DNA of 64,000 bases, taken from positions 2,108,001 to 2,172,000 of the forward strand of contig NC_047070.1 of NCBI RefSeq assembly GCF_902459465.1, in the 5' to 3' direction. A program made the translations under genes and the position numbers. Origin of the DNA: Asterias rubens. Taxonomy: Eukaryota > Echinodermata > Asteroidea > Forcipulatida > Asteriidae. Below the pieces are notes generated by a model, which worked only from the letters and a program-made list of their open reading frames with translations, was not told where the DNA came from and ran no database searches. Shown one piece after another: positions 10,871-21,100 of this stretch; position 1 is the first letter of the stretch; every line of letters starts with the position of its first letter.

Positions 10871-11440
10871 TCATTGTCGGATCGACTTGTAGTTTAGCCA
10901 ATCCAAGATCACCCAGAGGCTGATTTTTTGGCTGGTTATGCCCTCAATGAATCGATCTTTGTTCACAGTTATCAGGCGCATGTCAGTCACTGTTTTCAAA
11001 CCTAGCAAGCAGTTCAGATCATTGGGCACAACAATAAAATCAGCAGTGTGTTGTTCTCCAGTCCGAACATTAGTTATTGGGATGATCGCTACCCCTAGAG
11101 GCTTGACCTTTGTGCCGTTCCACATTACTAGTCTCCTTTTAGTAGGCTGAACTTGTTCCTTATGAACAAATCTCCGACAGATAGTGTTGACGTATGCACC
11201 TGTATCCATTTGAAAGCGAATATGGCAGCCATTTACTCCTAATTTGGCTGTTAGGATTTTTCGCCTTTCACTGTTTACATTTGCGAGGTATGCATCATAT
11301 TCGTCTTGAGAGTCAGAATAACAATCTGCATTGTCATTCTCAGTGTGTACCTTTGTTTTCTTGCACTTGGCCTAGAAGTGATTTTTGCCTTTGCAATTGG
11401 TACATGTTTAACCCCAGGCTTGACAGTCAGTCTTTTTCAT
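10871..11440 (-). pseudogene. Gypsy protease and gag zinc knuckle
   Basis: 11209 down to 10871 encodes an aspartyl protease beginning MDTGAYVNTI, with the active-site D-T-G. Just upstream (about 11360-11425) a CCHC knuckle reads C-x2-C-x4-H-x4-C but contains in-frame stops. The protease is open for 112 codons. Confidence 0.75.
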
Positions 11441-11442
11441 CA

Positions 11443-12323
11443 CGTGAGTTAAACCACAGTAATTACTGTTTCGTCGAGTTTTGTTTATTACGAACTGTCG
11501 CTTGAGGGCGCGATACTTGGCGACCGTTTTCCGATAAACGCATCAGAAACTGTATTTCTCGATAGCTTTACTGATGTAAAAGGTTATCTAAACTGCTTGA
11601 ATTTGTACTGATACTGCTTAGATTTACTGATCGGCGTTTAGGGTGAGTGTTATAGAATTGTATTGTTGGCTAAGACTTTCAGTAGTTTCGTAGTATTAAA
11701 GATATTTCTAACGGTTTTTCTGCTCTTGAGAAGTTGTAATATGTTACATGTACATGCATTTGATGCACGTCAAAGTTCAAAGGTTAAAGTTCGGATGTTT
11801 ATAAATCCGTTTTATAAGGTTCCAAGTTACAAGTTCTGCTTATGTAAGAATTTATGAATATTCTAGAGCAAGTATCATCGAGGCCAGGATTTGTTTACTG
11901 TAAATCAGTTGGGCATGTTCTTATTGATTTTAAAGGTGATTTGTTCAGGGTAAATTTAGTATACATGGCAGGTTCCTGTATTTAAAATGTTTTCCTTTTG
12001 TTTAGGGGATTACCGTTTGATTAACTGAACTGTATGCTGTTTAACTGGACTTAACTATTGTTGCTGAACTGTTACTGATCTGCTAGTTGTATCCGGTCAC
12101 AGTAATAAGTTAATGTTTCCGTTTAAAAAATCATTATGTTTCATTAATTACTTTCACTTGTTTCAGATGTTTGGACTGTAATAATCTTTCTGTTTACACG
12201 TGTTAAGACTGTTTAGCAGTATTCTGAGTTATGGTATGTGCACTCATTCATGTACTTGGATTTTGTTTGGTTTATTGCAGAATTGAATGCTGATTTATTA
12301 AAATCTTCATACATTAAAACCGG
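11443..12323. mobile_element. 0.9 kb insertion splitting the Gypsy gag
   Basis: The gag frame stops making sense at about 12323 and resumes in the zinc-knuckle region at about 11440, so the intervening 0.88 kb is an insertion. It is AT-rich and non-coding. I see no clear inverted ends; it could be a solo LTR or other unclassified element. Boundaries are good to about 15 bases. Confidence 0.55.
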
Positions 12324-12800
12324 GTGCGACTCCATTCTTTAAATCCTCTGGCCTTCCAATTACACTCACGCTTTTGAGGCTCAGTAGGAGTAGGTCTTTG
12401 TCAGAGGTTGGCTGATCTTTAGCAGCAGCTTTCCGTGGTGCCTGCTTAGTAGTAGTTCTTTGTTACGATCCACGGACTTTCTTTATCGAGGGGAACATCC
12501 CTCGACTCGGGCCTCAATATTTTGCCTTGTGTGTTGGCATTCTCAGCTGCCTTGCAAATATTTATACACAGATCCAGAGTTAGTTTGGGCTTGCGTAGTA
12601 ATAACTTTTGTGTTTCCTGTTCACGGAATCCAAGCACAATGCGATCTCTTAGGATAGAATCCTGCGAGTCCATGTGATAATTGCAAGTTTTCATTAGGCT
12701 GCGAACTGCTGCAATGAAGGATTCAAATGATTCTCCCTCTTTTTGTTCCCTTTTATTAAACAGGAACCTTTCGTAGGTCTCATTTACTTCACCGACTGCA
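12324..12800 (-). pseudogene. Gypsy gag fragment
   Basis: Encodes the C-terminal half of a capsid-like gag: NETYERFLFN and SILRDRIVLGFREQETQKLL are typical of invertebrate Gypsy gag. The N-terminal half is absent: the capsid sequence begins only a few bases from the LTR edge. Confidence 0.7.
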
Positions 12801-12803
12801 CCA

Positions 12804-12984
12804 TGTTGCGAGGACGAGCAAACTGAGTCAGAGAGTGACTTTTATCAGAGTAAGAGTAACTTTTATTAGTAGAGAGAAACAACAAGTACATGTAACAATA
12901 CATCAAACATGGTCTCTTATACACAAGTAGTAAACAAGGTCGCTTGAGGGCGCTATTAACTTTGTCTAAGTCCTCAACTCAACA
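12804..12984 (-). repeat. Gypsy LTR, 181 bp
   Basis: On the minus strand it starts TGTTGAGTTGAGG and ends CTCGCAACA, the TG...CA rule. It contains TATAAG and AATAAAAG as candidate TATA and polyadenylation signals and is followed by TGGTGCAGTCGG, a possible primer-binding site. No second LTR was found near 8.3 kb. Confidence 0.65.
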
Positions 12985-13107
12985 CGTATGACGTGTGCGC
13001 GCGTATGTACCTGACGTGAAAAATGGTAACATCATGTATGCTAAAAATGTGAGATTTTAACGACACCATGATGTTCACGTTCACGCGGAACGTGGAGCTA
13101 GACCTCC

Positions 13108-13270
13108 ATAATGGGTGCGTTCGTTTAGCTTCCCTGGGTCGACCCCGGTGTGTGACGTTTTTTTTCCCAGGACGAAAGTGGGTAATTATCAGCACACGTT
13201 CGTCCTGGAAAAAAAACCCGCACACACAGGGGATCGACCCCCGGGGAAGCTAAACGAACGCACCCATTAT
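13108..13270. mobile_element. Short foldback MITE
   Basis: 163 bp palindrome with ends ATAATGGGTGCGTTCG and CGAACGCACCCATTAT; the arms include GTTTAGCTTCCC. The loop carries a poly-T/poly-A pair. Non-coding; the ORFs on both strands are shadows of the palindrome. Confidence 0.85.
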
Positions 13271-13384
13271 TGGTTGCTTGGAATTTATTCCTCCATGCTT
13301 GGACATAGGTTGACTCCTTATGCTTCTGTGACGAGATGGGGAAGGACCGACACAAGTCTAATCTAGCTTCCGGTCAGTGGGTAG

Positions 13385-13386
<2 letters not shown>

Positions 13387-13414
<28 letters not shown>
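13387..13414. repeat. (CAGG)n microsatellite
   Basis: Seven perfect tetranucleotide units just left of the giant foldback element. Confidence 0.95.
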
Positions 13415-13415
<1 letters not shown>

Positions 13416-14994
13416 GTCAATCACGATGTGGTTGGGCGGTGCCTAAAGCGTCTGACGCGGCATCCATACGTACGTGCGCAGCGATTACAAACATGGCCTT
13501 TGATGGTTTTCCAATGGCCTCCCTTCATATGGGCGGCCAAAAGGGCCAAAAGCTAAATAAAATAAAAACTAACTATATTTTTTAAAACTAACATAAAAAA
13601 CGAAAATTAAAGAACAATTACAATTAATTAAAGATAAACAATAATACCAATAATAAACAAACGAAATTTATGTGTAAATCGTAAATACAGAGCACCAAAA
13701 GTTTAAAATGAACAAAATAATAGTAAAATAAAAAACAGCATATTGTTAATTTAGATTATAAAGGGAAAAGATGAACAATTAGTCAAAACTTGAAATAATA
13801 TGAAAAAAATATTAATCCACTAGAAAAAAATATTACACTAAATTTAAAAAAAAGTTATAATAAAAACATGTTTTCCCTTTAAAAATAAATACACGAAATG
13901 TTTTTAAATTAACAGTAAAAGAAAACTATCAAAAAAAAATGCATTAGAAAAAAAAAGACACTAAATTAAAAAAAATCACTAATAATAAAAGAAATGTTTG
14001 TCCCTTAAAAATAATTACACGAAATGTTTTTAAATTAACAAGAAAAAAAACTATCCAAAAAAATCATCCTTAACAAAAAAAAATTCACTAAATAAAAAAT
14101 AAAGTTAATTATAAAAATTGTTTGCCCTGAAAAATAATTATACGAAATGTTTTAAAATAAAAAATTAAAAAATTATCCTTAAAAAAAATTACACCTCATA
14201 TATTTTTTTAATTCTTACCTAAAATCCACCAAGGTAAACTAAAATTGCACAAGCTACGTTAAAAAAACCGAAACAAACATTGAGGGCGTCAAACTAAAGA
14301 CAAATTGTGTAAGGACAAATTTTGTAAAGGACAAATTTTGTAAAGGACAAATTTCAGAATCGAAGAACAAAAGTTTTGACGAACTGACCATAAATGAACA
14401 TAGAGGGCGCGGATGATGGCGAGTCGCGAATTTTTCTCTTTTATTTTAGTGGTTTTTTTTTATAGGCCAAGATTTTCCCATTCGCTGCAAAAAGCGAATT
14501 TTTCATCATACATCTCGCCGGGCCAGTGTTCCCCTAATATTAAAGCTATTATTCGCTCTATGGTCTCAGATGCTGGCCATGCATTTGCAAGACGACTTAA
14601 AACTAAAAAGTTAAAAACTATTGGTGTACGTGTATAAGACCATATTGAGCATTGCCATAAGCAGCTGAAAGACTGCGACTGGTGGCTTACGATCAGGGAT
14701 AACATGAAAATAAAATAAAGTCAGTGGTACAATTTGCTCTGAAAACCAAATGAAGAGAAATGGTGGACTTATGACTGGTGCCCGACTAAATTTGTTGATT
14801 GTGAAGAAATTTTGTTAGCAGTATTTTGCTAACAAATGAAGGTGGGCCCTGTTAGTATTCACAGTAAAAGATTTTTTAATCTTGGGGGAAGGGAATCTTG
14901 AGGGATTCGAAAGTGTCCATAGACCTTTTTTAGATCGTTTTTTGAAACGTAAGTGATGCTGCAAACCTTGAATCGTGAGCCTATCGACTCGGAT

Positions 14995-15275
14995 TGAAAG
15001 CGTACCTGTTGATATTGTAGCGTAACTTGGAACCTAAATGTGTCTTGGAATGTAAAGCGTAGCTGCGTGCTTGGAACGTAACCATATCTTTTGGAACGTA
15101 AGCATATCTTGGAACATAAGCGTAGCTGTCTTGGAAAGTAAACATAGCTGCATATGGAATGTAAGCGTAGCTTGACTCGGGCTATGTACACCGTTTTTAT
15201 ATTATAGCGTAACTCGAAGGGAAGTAAGCGTATCTTGAAACCTATGCGTATCTGAGTAGCTGCGTAGCTTGGAAC
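14995..15275. repeat. Degenerate tandem repeat in foldback interior
   Basis: Recurring variants of CTTGGAACGTAAGCGTATCT, roughly 20-30 bases per unit with many indels. The minus-strand ORF over it is a by-product. Confidence 0.65.
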
Positions 15276-15336
15276 AACCATTGTTATAAGGTTGGAGACT
15301 TTTTGTTAAGTTGAAACACATGAGCAACTGTAGATC

Positions 15337-15594
15337 TGGGCCCAATTTCATGGCTCTGCTTACCGCCGAATTCTGCACTTACGATCTCGATTCCCCGCTT
15401 ACTTGCAAGCTCCGAATTTCTGCGCTAGCCTTGTAAGCATAGAATGCCTAGTAACGTGGAGTACGCATGCGTAGAAGCAACAATTCGCCGCTAACCTGTG
15501 AAATATAGGCTTGCCGTAAGCACAGAATTCCCTGCTTCCGCAAGCGCCGATGCTGTGCTTACAGAAAGCAGAGCCATGAAATTGGGTCCTGGTT
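15337..15594. mobile_element. CCCAATTTCATGGCTCTGC-family MITE
   Basis: Starts CCCAATTTCATGGCTCTGC and ends GCAGAGCCATGAAATTGGG, an inverted pair. Further ends of the family appear at about 16690-16765 and 24026-24110. Confidence 0.8.
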
Positions 15595-16165
15595 GTGTGA
15601 CATACAATGGGCTTACTTAAGCATAATATTAAAAGCATGAGTGACGACTTGTACAAGTCCTTCGTAAGTATTATCACAACACCATAGGAACGTAGTCGTA
15701 ACCATATCTTTTTGAACAACTCATGGGAAATTGCGGATTTTGATTGCTTAGTCGAGTCGCGCCTTCTGCTTTTCAACCCACTTGGTTTATAGTGCGACTA
15801 AAGCTACGTACTATGAAAGTGTCGCGATCAAATTCCCCTTGGTTAACTCATGGTTATAACCACTTCTGTCGCTCATGATTACAAGACTACAAAACACAAG
15901 ACATCAGTGACACAATCTTTCAATCCTTTCTGCACGAGTTTTACTTAATTGCACCTTCATAGACCCTTAATGCTCAACGTGAAGTGCACATGGGCACAAA
16001 CCAAAAGCCCCGCTAACCTGTGAAAATGCTTGACAAAAGCAAATAATTTCGTATTTCCAAAGCAATGATTCTTTGCTTACGGTGAGCAGCTGCTAACGCG
16101 TAGAGTACGAATGTGCACGTGCCGAAATTCCCCACTATCTTGTTAACATGCTTGAATGACATAAG

Positions 16166-16397
16166 CGCAGAACAGACCCTTCCCATGAAATATGTAAATT
16201 GCACGTAGCGCGTGTGCACTAACGTTTTGATTGGCAAAATGAGGGGAACATCGCGCTGTTTTGTACACGGCTAATGGGTGCGTGACGGAGACGCGATTGC
16301 GCATCTGCTTATAGTGCACAACTCTATGGCGTTTGCCAACCAACAGGGTCTGTACGCATGCGTGAATGTAATTAGCATATTTCATGGGAAGGGTCCA
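16166..16397. mobile_element. GACCCTTCCCATGAAATATG-family MITE
   Basis: Inverted ends GACCCTTCCCATGAAATATG and CATATTTCATGGGAAGGGTC; 230 bp, non-coding. Lies inside the giant foldback element. Confidence 0.8.
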
Positions 16398-16405
16398 TCA
16401 TTGAT

Positions 16406-16695
16406 ATAGAATTAAAATAACTAGATCGGCCGCGCGTACATACGCGCCATTGCCTGTGTAGAAAAAGTTTTTGTTCACTATGGACGCGGTAAAAATTTCA
16501 CGTTCGAAAGGCGGCGCGCAAAAATTAACACGGGAGATAGGCCTTGACGCGCTAAATGTCACGTGCTGACGGCAAAAAATCACGTGCTGACGGCAACGCA
16601 CAGAAAATGTACACGGGAGATAGGCAATGGTGGCCCCCATGCCAGAACCCGCGTATGTACGCGCGGCCTATCTAGTTATTCTATTCTATATCTAT
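16406..16695. mobile_element. Inverted-repeat element ending in AACTAGAT(C)GGCCGCG
   Basis: The left end (ATATAGAATTAAAATAACTA, then GGCCGCGCGTACATACGCG) is inverted at the right end (CGCGTATGTACGCGCGGCC). The interior has a direct repeat of ATCACGTGCTGACGGCAA. Non-coding. Confidence 0.7.
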
Positions 16696-18023
16696 GGGGT
16701 CCATTCCCTGCTTCCACAAGTGTCGATACGCACAGTAAACAGAGCCATGAAATTGGGGGCTCCAGTGCAGGCTGGGCTGTGTGTACTTTAAAAAAAAAAC
16801 ATTCCTGGGGAATTCCCGAATTTACAAGAGCTTTTCTCACACACATGATCAGCCATGAAAGCACAGGTTTTTATCAATGATCGTACGGTCTTTGGTTTTT
16901 ATTGCACCACCATACATGGACTGTACATGAATATGTACACCTACCCATGTAAAATAAAAGTGTTTATTTTATTTTAATTATGGCTCCATGAAATCACATG
17001 TTTCAACCCATAGAGCTATTCTAATAACATGATAAAAGCTTTAATAATAGGGGAACACTGGCCCGGCGAGTACGATGAATGATGCTGTCTTGCAGCCAAT
17101 GGGAAAATCTTGGACAAAGTCATTGGGAAAAGAAATTCGCGACTTGCCATAATGTGCGCCCTCTATGTTCATTAATGGTCAGTTCGTAAAAATTTTTGTT
17201 CGTTGATTCTGAAATTTGTCCTTTACAAAATTTGTCCTTTACAAAAAATTTGTCCTTTACACAATTTGTCTTTAGTTTGACGCCCTCAATGTTTGTTTCG
17301 TTTTTTTAACGTTGGTGGTTTTTAGGTAAGAATTAAAAAAATATATAAAGAGTAGTTTTTTTTAAGGATAATTTTTGTATTTTTTATTTAAAAACATTTC
17401 GTGTAATTATTTTTCAGGGCAAACAATTTTTATAATTAACTTTTTTTTTTATTTAGTGATTTTTTTTTCTTATTGATTATTTTTTTGGATAGGTTTTTTT
17501 TCTTGTTAATTTAAAAACATTTCGTGTATTTATTTTTAAAGGGACAAACATGTTTTTATTATAACCTTTTTTTATATTTAGTGTAATATTTTTTTCTAGT
17601 GGATTAATAGTTTTTCATTTTATTTCAAGTTTTGACTAATTGCTCATCTTTTCCCTTTAATCTAAATTAACAATATAATGCTGTTTTTTATTTTATTTTT
17701 ATTTTATTCATTTTAAACTTTTGGTGCTCTGTATTTACGATCAACACATAAATTTCGTTTGTTTATTATTGGTATAATTGGTAATATTGTTTATCTTTAA
17801 TTAACTGTACTTGTTCTTTATTTTTCGTTTTTTATGTTAGTTTTAAAAAATATAGTTAGTTTTTATTTTATTTAGCTTTTGGCCCTTTTGGCCGCCCATA
17901 CCTTCATGCATTGAACTAACTATGCGACGCGAGGTTGCTGTTTATCATATTATCATAGAGTATGATCATAATGACTGATGCTGAACCGGAGTCTCCGGGA
18001 TAGCATTTTAATAGCGGTAGGTA

Positions 18024-18173
18024 TTTCAATCAGAAAGGCGAGTTGGAATTACGTTCAAACGATTCTTAAGGTTGTTTGTGTTTCTCTGTGTTTTTTTTTA
18101 TTGAGACACTGTGCGGGAAAAGGACTCGGTTTTAACTTCATGTGCGACTTTTTGTGTTTTATTGCGGGCCAAG
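18024..18173 (+). promoter_or_regulatory. Conserved leader upstream of methyltransferase B
   Basis: Shares AATCAGA, AGTTGGA, TTACGTTCAAACG and GACACTGT with the leader of gene D and, less closely, gene A. In B the base pair that would form the 3' splice site before the start codon reads GG instead of AG. Confidence 0.5.
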
Positions 18174-21100
18174 ATGAATTTTTCTGCCTCTAGTGATTAC
18201 TGTGGCGACGCCAGGGTCGTCCAACATACAGTCATAACACACAACAAGAAGAAGCTGACACTTTCACCCGAGGATACCGTGCTAGACGTGGGATGTGGTA
18301 CCGGTGAAGATACCAAATTAACGGCGCTCAAAGTCGGCAAAGTCACAGGTCAGTTGCGAAAGGGTCTGTACACGTTTGGCAATGACTCTGAAATTAATGA
18401 CAATAAAAACTAACGTGGTAAGAAGTACAACAGCTTTCTTGATAGTATAATGCATTGTTAATGCAAGAAACGTTTCACTTTTTTATCACCAAAAATGTAG
18501 ACTTGTGGACAAGTCGTTAATGGCTGCCGCGGTGAGATAGTCGAGTTGTGGCGGTGCTCTCGCGAGATCACTGCTCTCGCGCGAATTGCTGGTTGCCCGA
18601 CTTTTACTCCCATTAGTCGTGGGAGGGCCAGCAGTCTTAGGGGAGATTAAGATTTAGGAATGGACCGATCCGGCCTGTCATAGACCTCATCGCAAATAAC
18701 AATGTGCAAGCGCAGACTGTTAAATGAGGTGCATTGTGGGATATATATGGATCAAATTTGGATACCAGCTAGACCACAATGCACCTAGTTCCAAGCTTTA
18801 CGCGCGCGCCCCGGTATTTGCGAAAAGGTCTAATTCAAACTATGCGCATTCACCCATTTGACCAATCACAGCAATGATTGTGGTCGGACAAACTCGGTCA
18901 TGCGTGCGTGTATATTTGACACGCGCGGCAGAATCGTGCAGACTAGACCTTATTGTAGTCAGGTTCCCTGACCAAAGATTCCTTGACGTCTCTTCTTAAA
19001 AATCTTAGGTCAGGTATCACCCACGGTTAAAAATAGAGCATGACGCAACTTGTCAGGGTCGGGGGTCATCTCCAGGGAAACCATGTCTGCACGTACTACT
19101 AGTTGCGATAACGTAACCCTCCTCCCAACGGCCGCCAGACCGGAGGGTTACGAGATTATTTTGATCGTCAATTAATTACAATCTGGTTCAACACGTATAA
19201 TTTCGACAGCTCGTCACCAGATTTGTTCCCATTTTCACCACTTTAAAAAAAATCATTTTGCACCTCCAGTTATACGGTCGTCATGTAACGTGTTCTACAA
19301 AGTTTTTTTGTAAACAATAAGTTTGTAAACATTGACATTGTTTGTGGTGGACGGTCGAGCTTCTGTGGCGGAAGACAGTTTCACCCACGAATGGGTGTAC
19401 CTCCATGCTTTATTTAGCCATGCCAGATGTGTATTATTGATATAAAAAACTACGACAATAATGCCATCGGACCAGTGTGTGTGCTTTGCGACTCAACGGA
19501 AGAACGAGGGACTGTATTACGTTTCGTAGGTCGTGTTAAGGGGCGAGTAGCTAACAAGAGTGATTTGTTAAAACCACCCCCTGCTGGTGTATCTTTCCAG
19601 TTGAACAAGGTTCTTAGTTCTATGAGGAGAGACAATGTTGGTCTGATTGTCAAGAATGATTCTTTGATTCTGGAAGTTGCCAAACGTGAATACCTCAGAC
19701 TTGGCCACGATGTTACACAATATGGCTACATTCGGAACAAACTACGAGAACTTGGTCGTCTTGTTATACAACTGAGACAAAACACCCACCAACCAAATGC
19801 CTCACTGGAAGTATTCGTGCATCCCCGCCATCTGAATGATATCGTCAAGGCTGTTCATGATGTCGCCGGCTTCAGTGAAGGAAAACAGATGTATCATGTT
19901 CCATCTCTAGCACTCAAGATTGGACATTCCATTAAGAGATGTGCACTCATACTGCAAGCAAGTGCTTTAGAGTTTAATCTTAGGCAAAAAGCGGAACAGG
20001 CCGAACAGTTTAGGCAGTTATGTGAAATTAAGTGGCCAGAACTTGTGTCAACCCCTGCCCACAGAACACTGTACCAAGGAAAGCGCAACAAACGTGCCGA
20101 TCTCCCCACAAATGCAGATGTAGTGAAAATCTCATAGTTCCTTCATGAAACTGGCAACAGGGAAGTGCAGCTCCTACACTCTGTTAAGGGCCATGAAATT
20201 ACACCAGCTTGGAAGAAATTGAATGAAGTCACACGGTGCCATCTCATTATCTTCAACCGCAGACGACAGGGTGAAGTATCCAAAATGAAACTGGAAGATT
20301 TTCACAAGCGCAGTAGTGCAGCCATTGTGAATGGTGATTGCGTGATGACTGATCTTGAACGGCACCTCTGTAAAATGTTCAAAGTCATTGAAATAGTTGG
20401 TAAGAGGGGCAGAACTGTTCCTGTGCTTCTTGGTACTGATGTGATGGCGTGGTTGAAGGCTCTGGTCGCAAATAGAAATGCAGCTGGAGTGGCACAAGAC
20501 AATACTGTATATTCTCAGGCTCAGGTCATATACGAGGAAGCGACTGTCTACGAGCATATGCAAATGAGGCGGGCTTTGAGAATGCTGGTAGCATGCGGTC
20601 TACAAAGCTTCGTAAACATGTAGTGACTGTTTCACAAATTCTGGTCTTTTGAATGAACATCAGCTTGAAACACTTGCAGACTTCATGGGCCATGATTTGC
20701 GGGTCCATCGTGAGTACTACCAGTTGCCAGACACTGTCCAGAGGGTTCCCAAACTGTCTAGACTTTTCCTCAGCTTGGAGAGAGGCAACTTGGTTTCGCA
20801 ACATGGCAAATCTTTGGAGGAGTTGCTTGTTACTGGAGGTAAACAAACCCGTTTTTTAACTTGTCTTTCCAATTTAATTCAAACTGTGGTGCCAAATTTT
20901 TCCCACAGTCATTTGCGCACACATGCGCAGTTGTTCAAAATTGCTATCTTAAATAAAGTCTATGTCATTGGGAGTGCTCGTACACGTGTCTTGCTCACGT
21001 GCGCGGTGGGCGGAGCTTAGTGGAAAGCCGGAACGGTCCGTAGAGCCGGAACGCTATCACCGCGACAGACATTTAACGACTTGTCCACAAGTTTACCAAA

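Larger units (their letters stand above)
8343..12984 (-). mobile_element. Degenerate Ty3/Gypsy LTR retrotransposon
   Basis: Minus strand. Reading from high to low coordinate: a single LTR, part of gag, zinc knuckle, aspartyl protease, reverse transcriptase, RNase H and integrase. That protease-RT-RNaseH-integrase order defines Ty3/Gypsy. It is dead: frameshifts and stops separate the domains, the RT is internally deleted, a 0.9 kb insertion splits gag, and I find no second LTR at the low end. The lower boundary is approximate. Confidence 0.85.
13529..17899. mobile_element. Giant foldback element with ~1 kb inverted arms
   Basis: 4.37 kb bounded by ATGGGCGGCCAAAAGGGCC and its reverse complement. 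The left arm is about 13529-14565 and the right arm about 17009-17899; both are AT-rich, with CGCCGGGCCAGTGTTCCCC at the inner end. Left flank CCCTTCAT (13521-13528) and right flank ACCTTCAT (17900-17907) look like an 8-bp target duplication with one mismatch. The interior carries no transposase, only smaller repeats. Confidence 0.85.
18498..21095 (+). mobile_element. TIR element carrying a tyrosine-recombinase gene
   Basis: 2598 bp inserted in intron 1 of gene B. The ends are TAGACTTGTGGACAAGTCG and its inverse with one mismatch (18498-18520, 21073-21095; 22 of 23 bases). Flanks CCAAAAATG (18489-18497) and CCAAAAAAAATG (21096-21107) look like a 9-bp target duplication with three A added. The left subterminal region has repeated CTCTCGCG motifs shared with 37327-37487 and 41643-41849. 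Inside are a MITE (18681-18832) and a broken tyrosine-recombinase gene (19427-20840). Tyrosine-recombinase elements such as Cryptons normally lack this end structure. Confidence 0.75.

Noticed and set aside
12974-13366. Overlapping ORFs on both strands
   Set aside because: Both-strand openness results from the palindromic MITE at 13108-13270.
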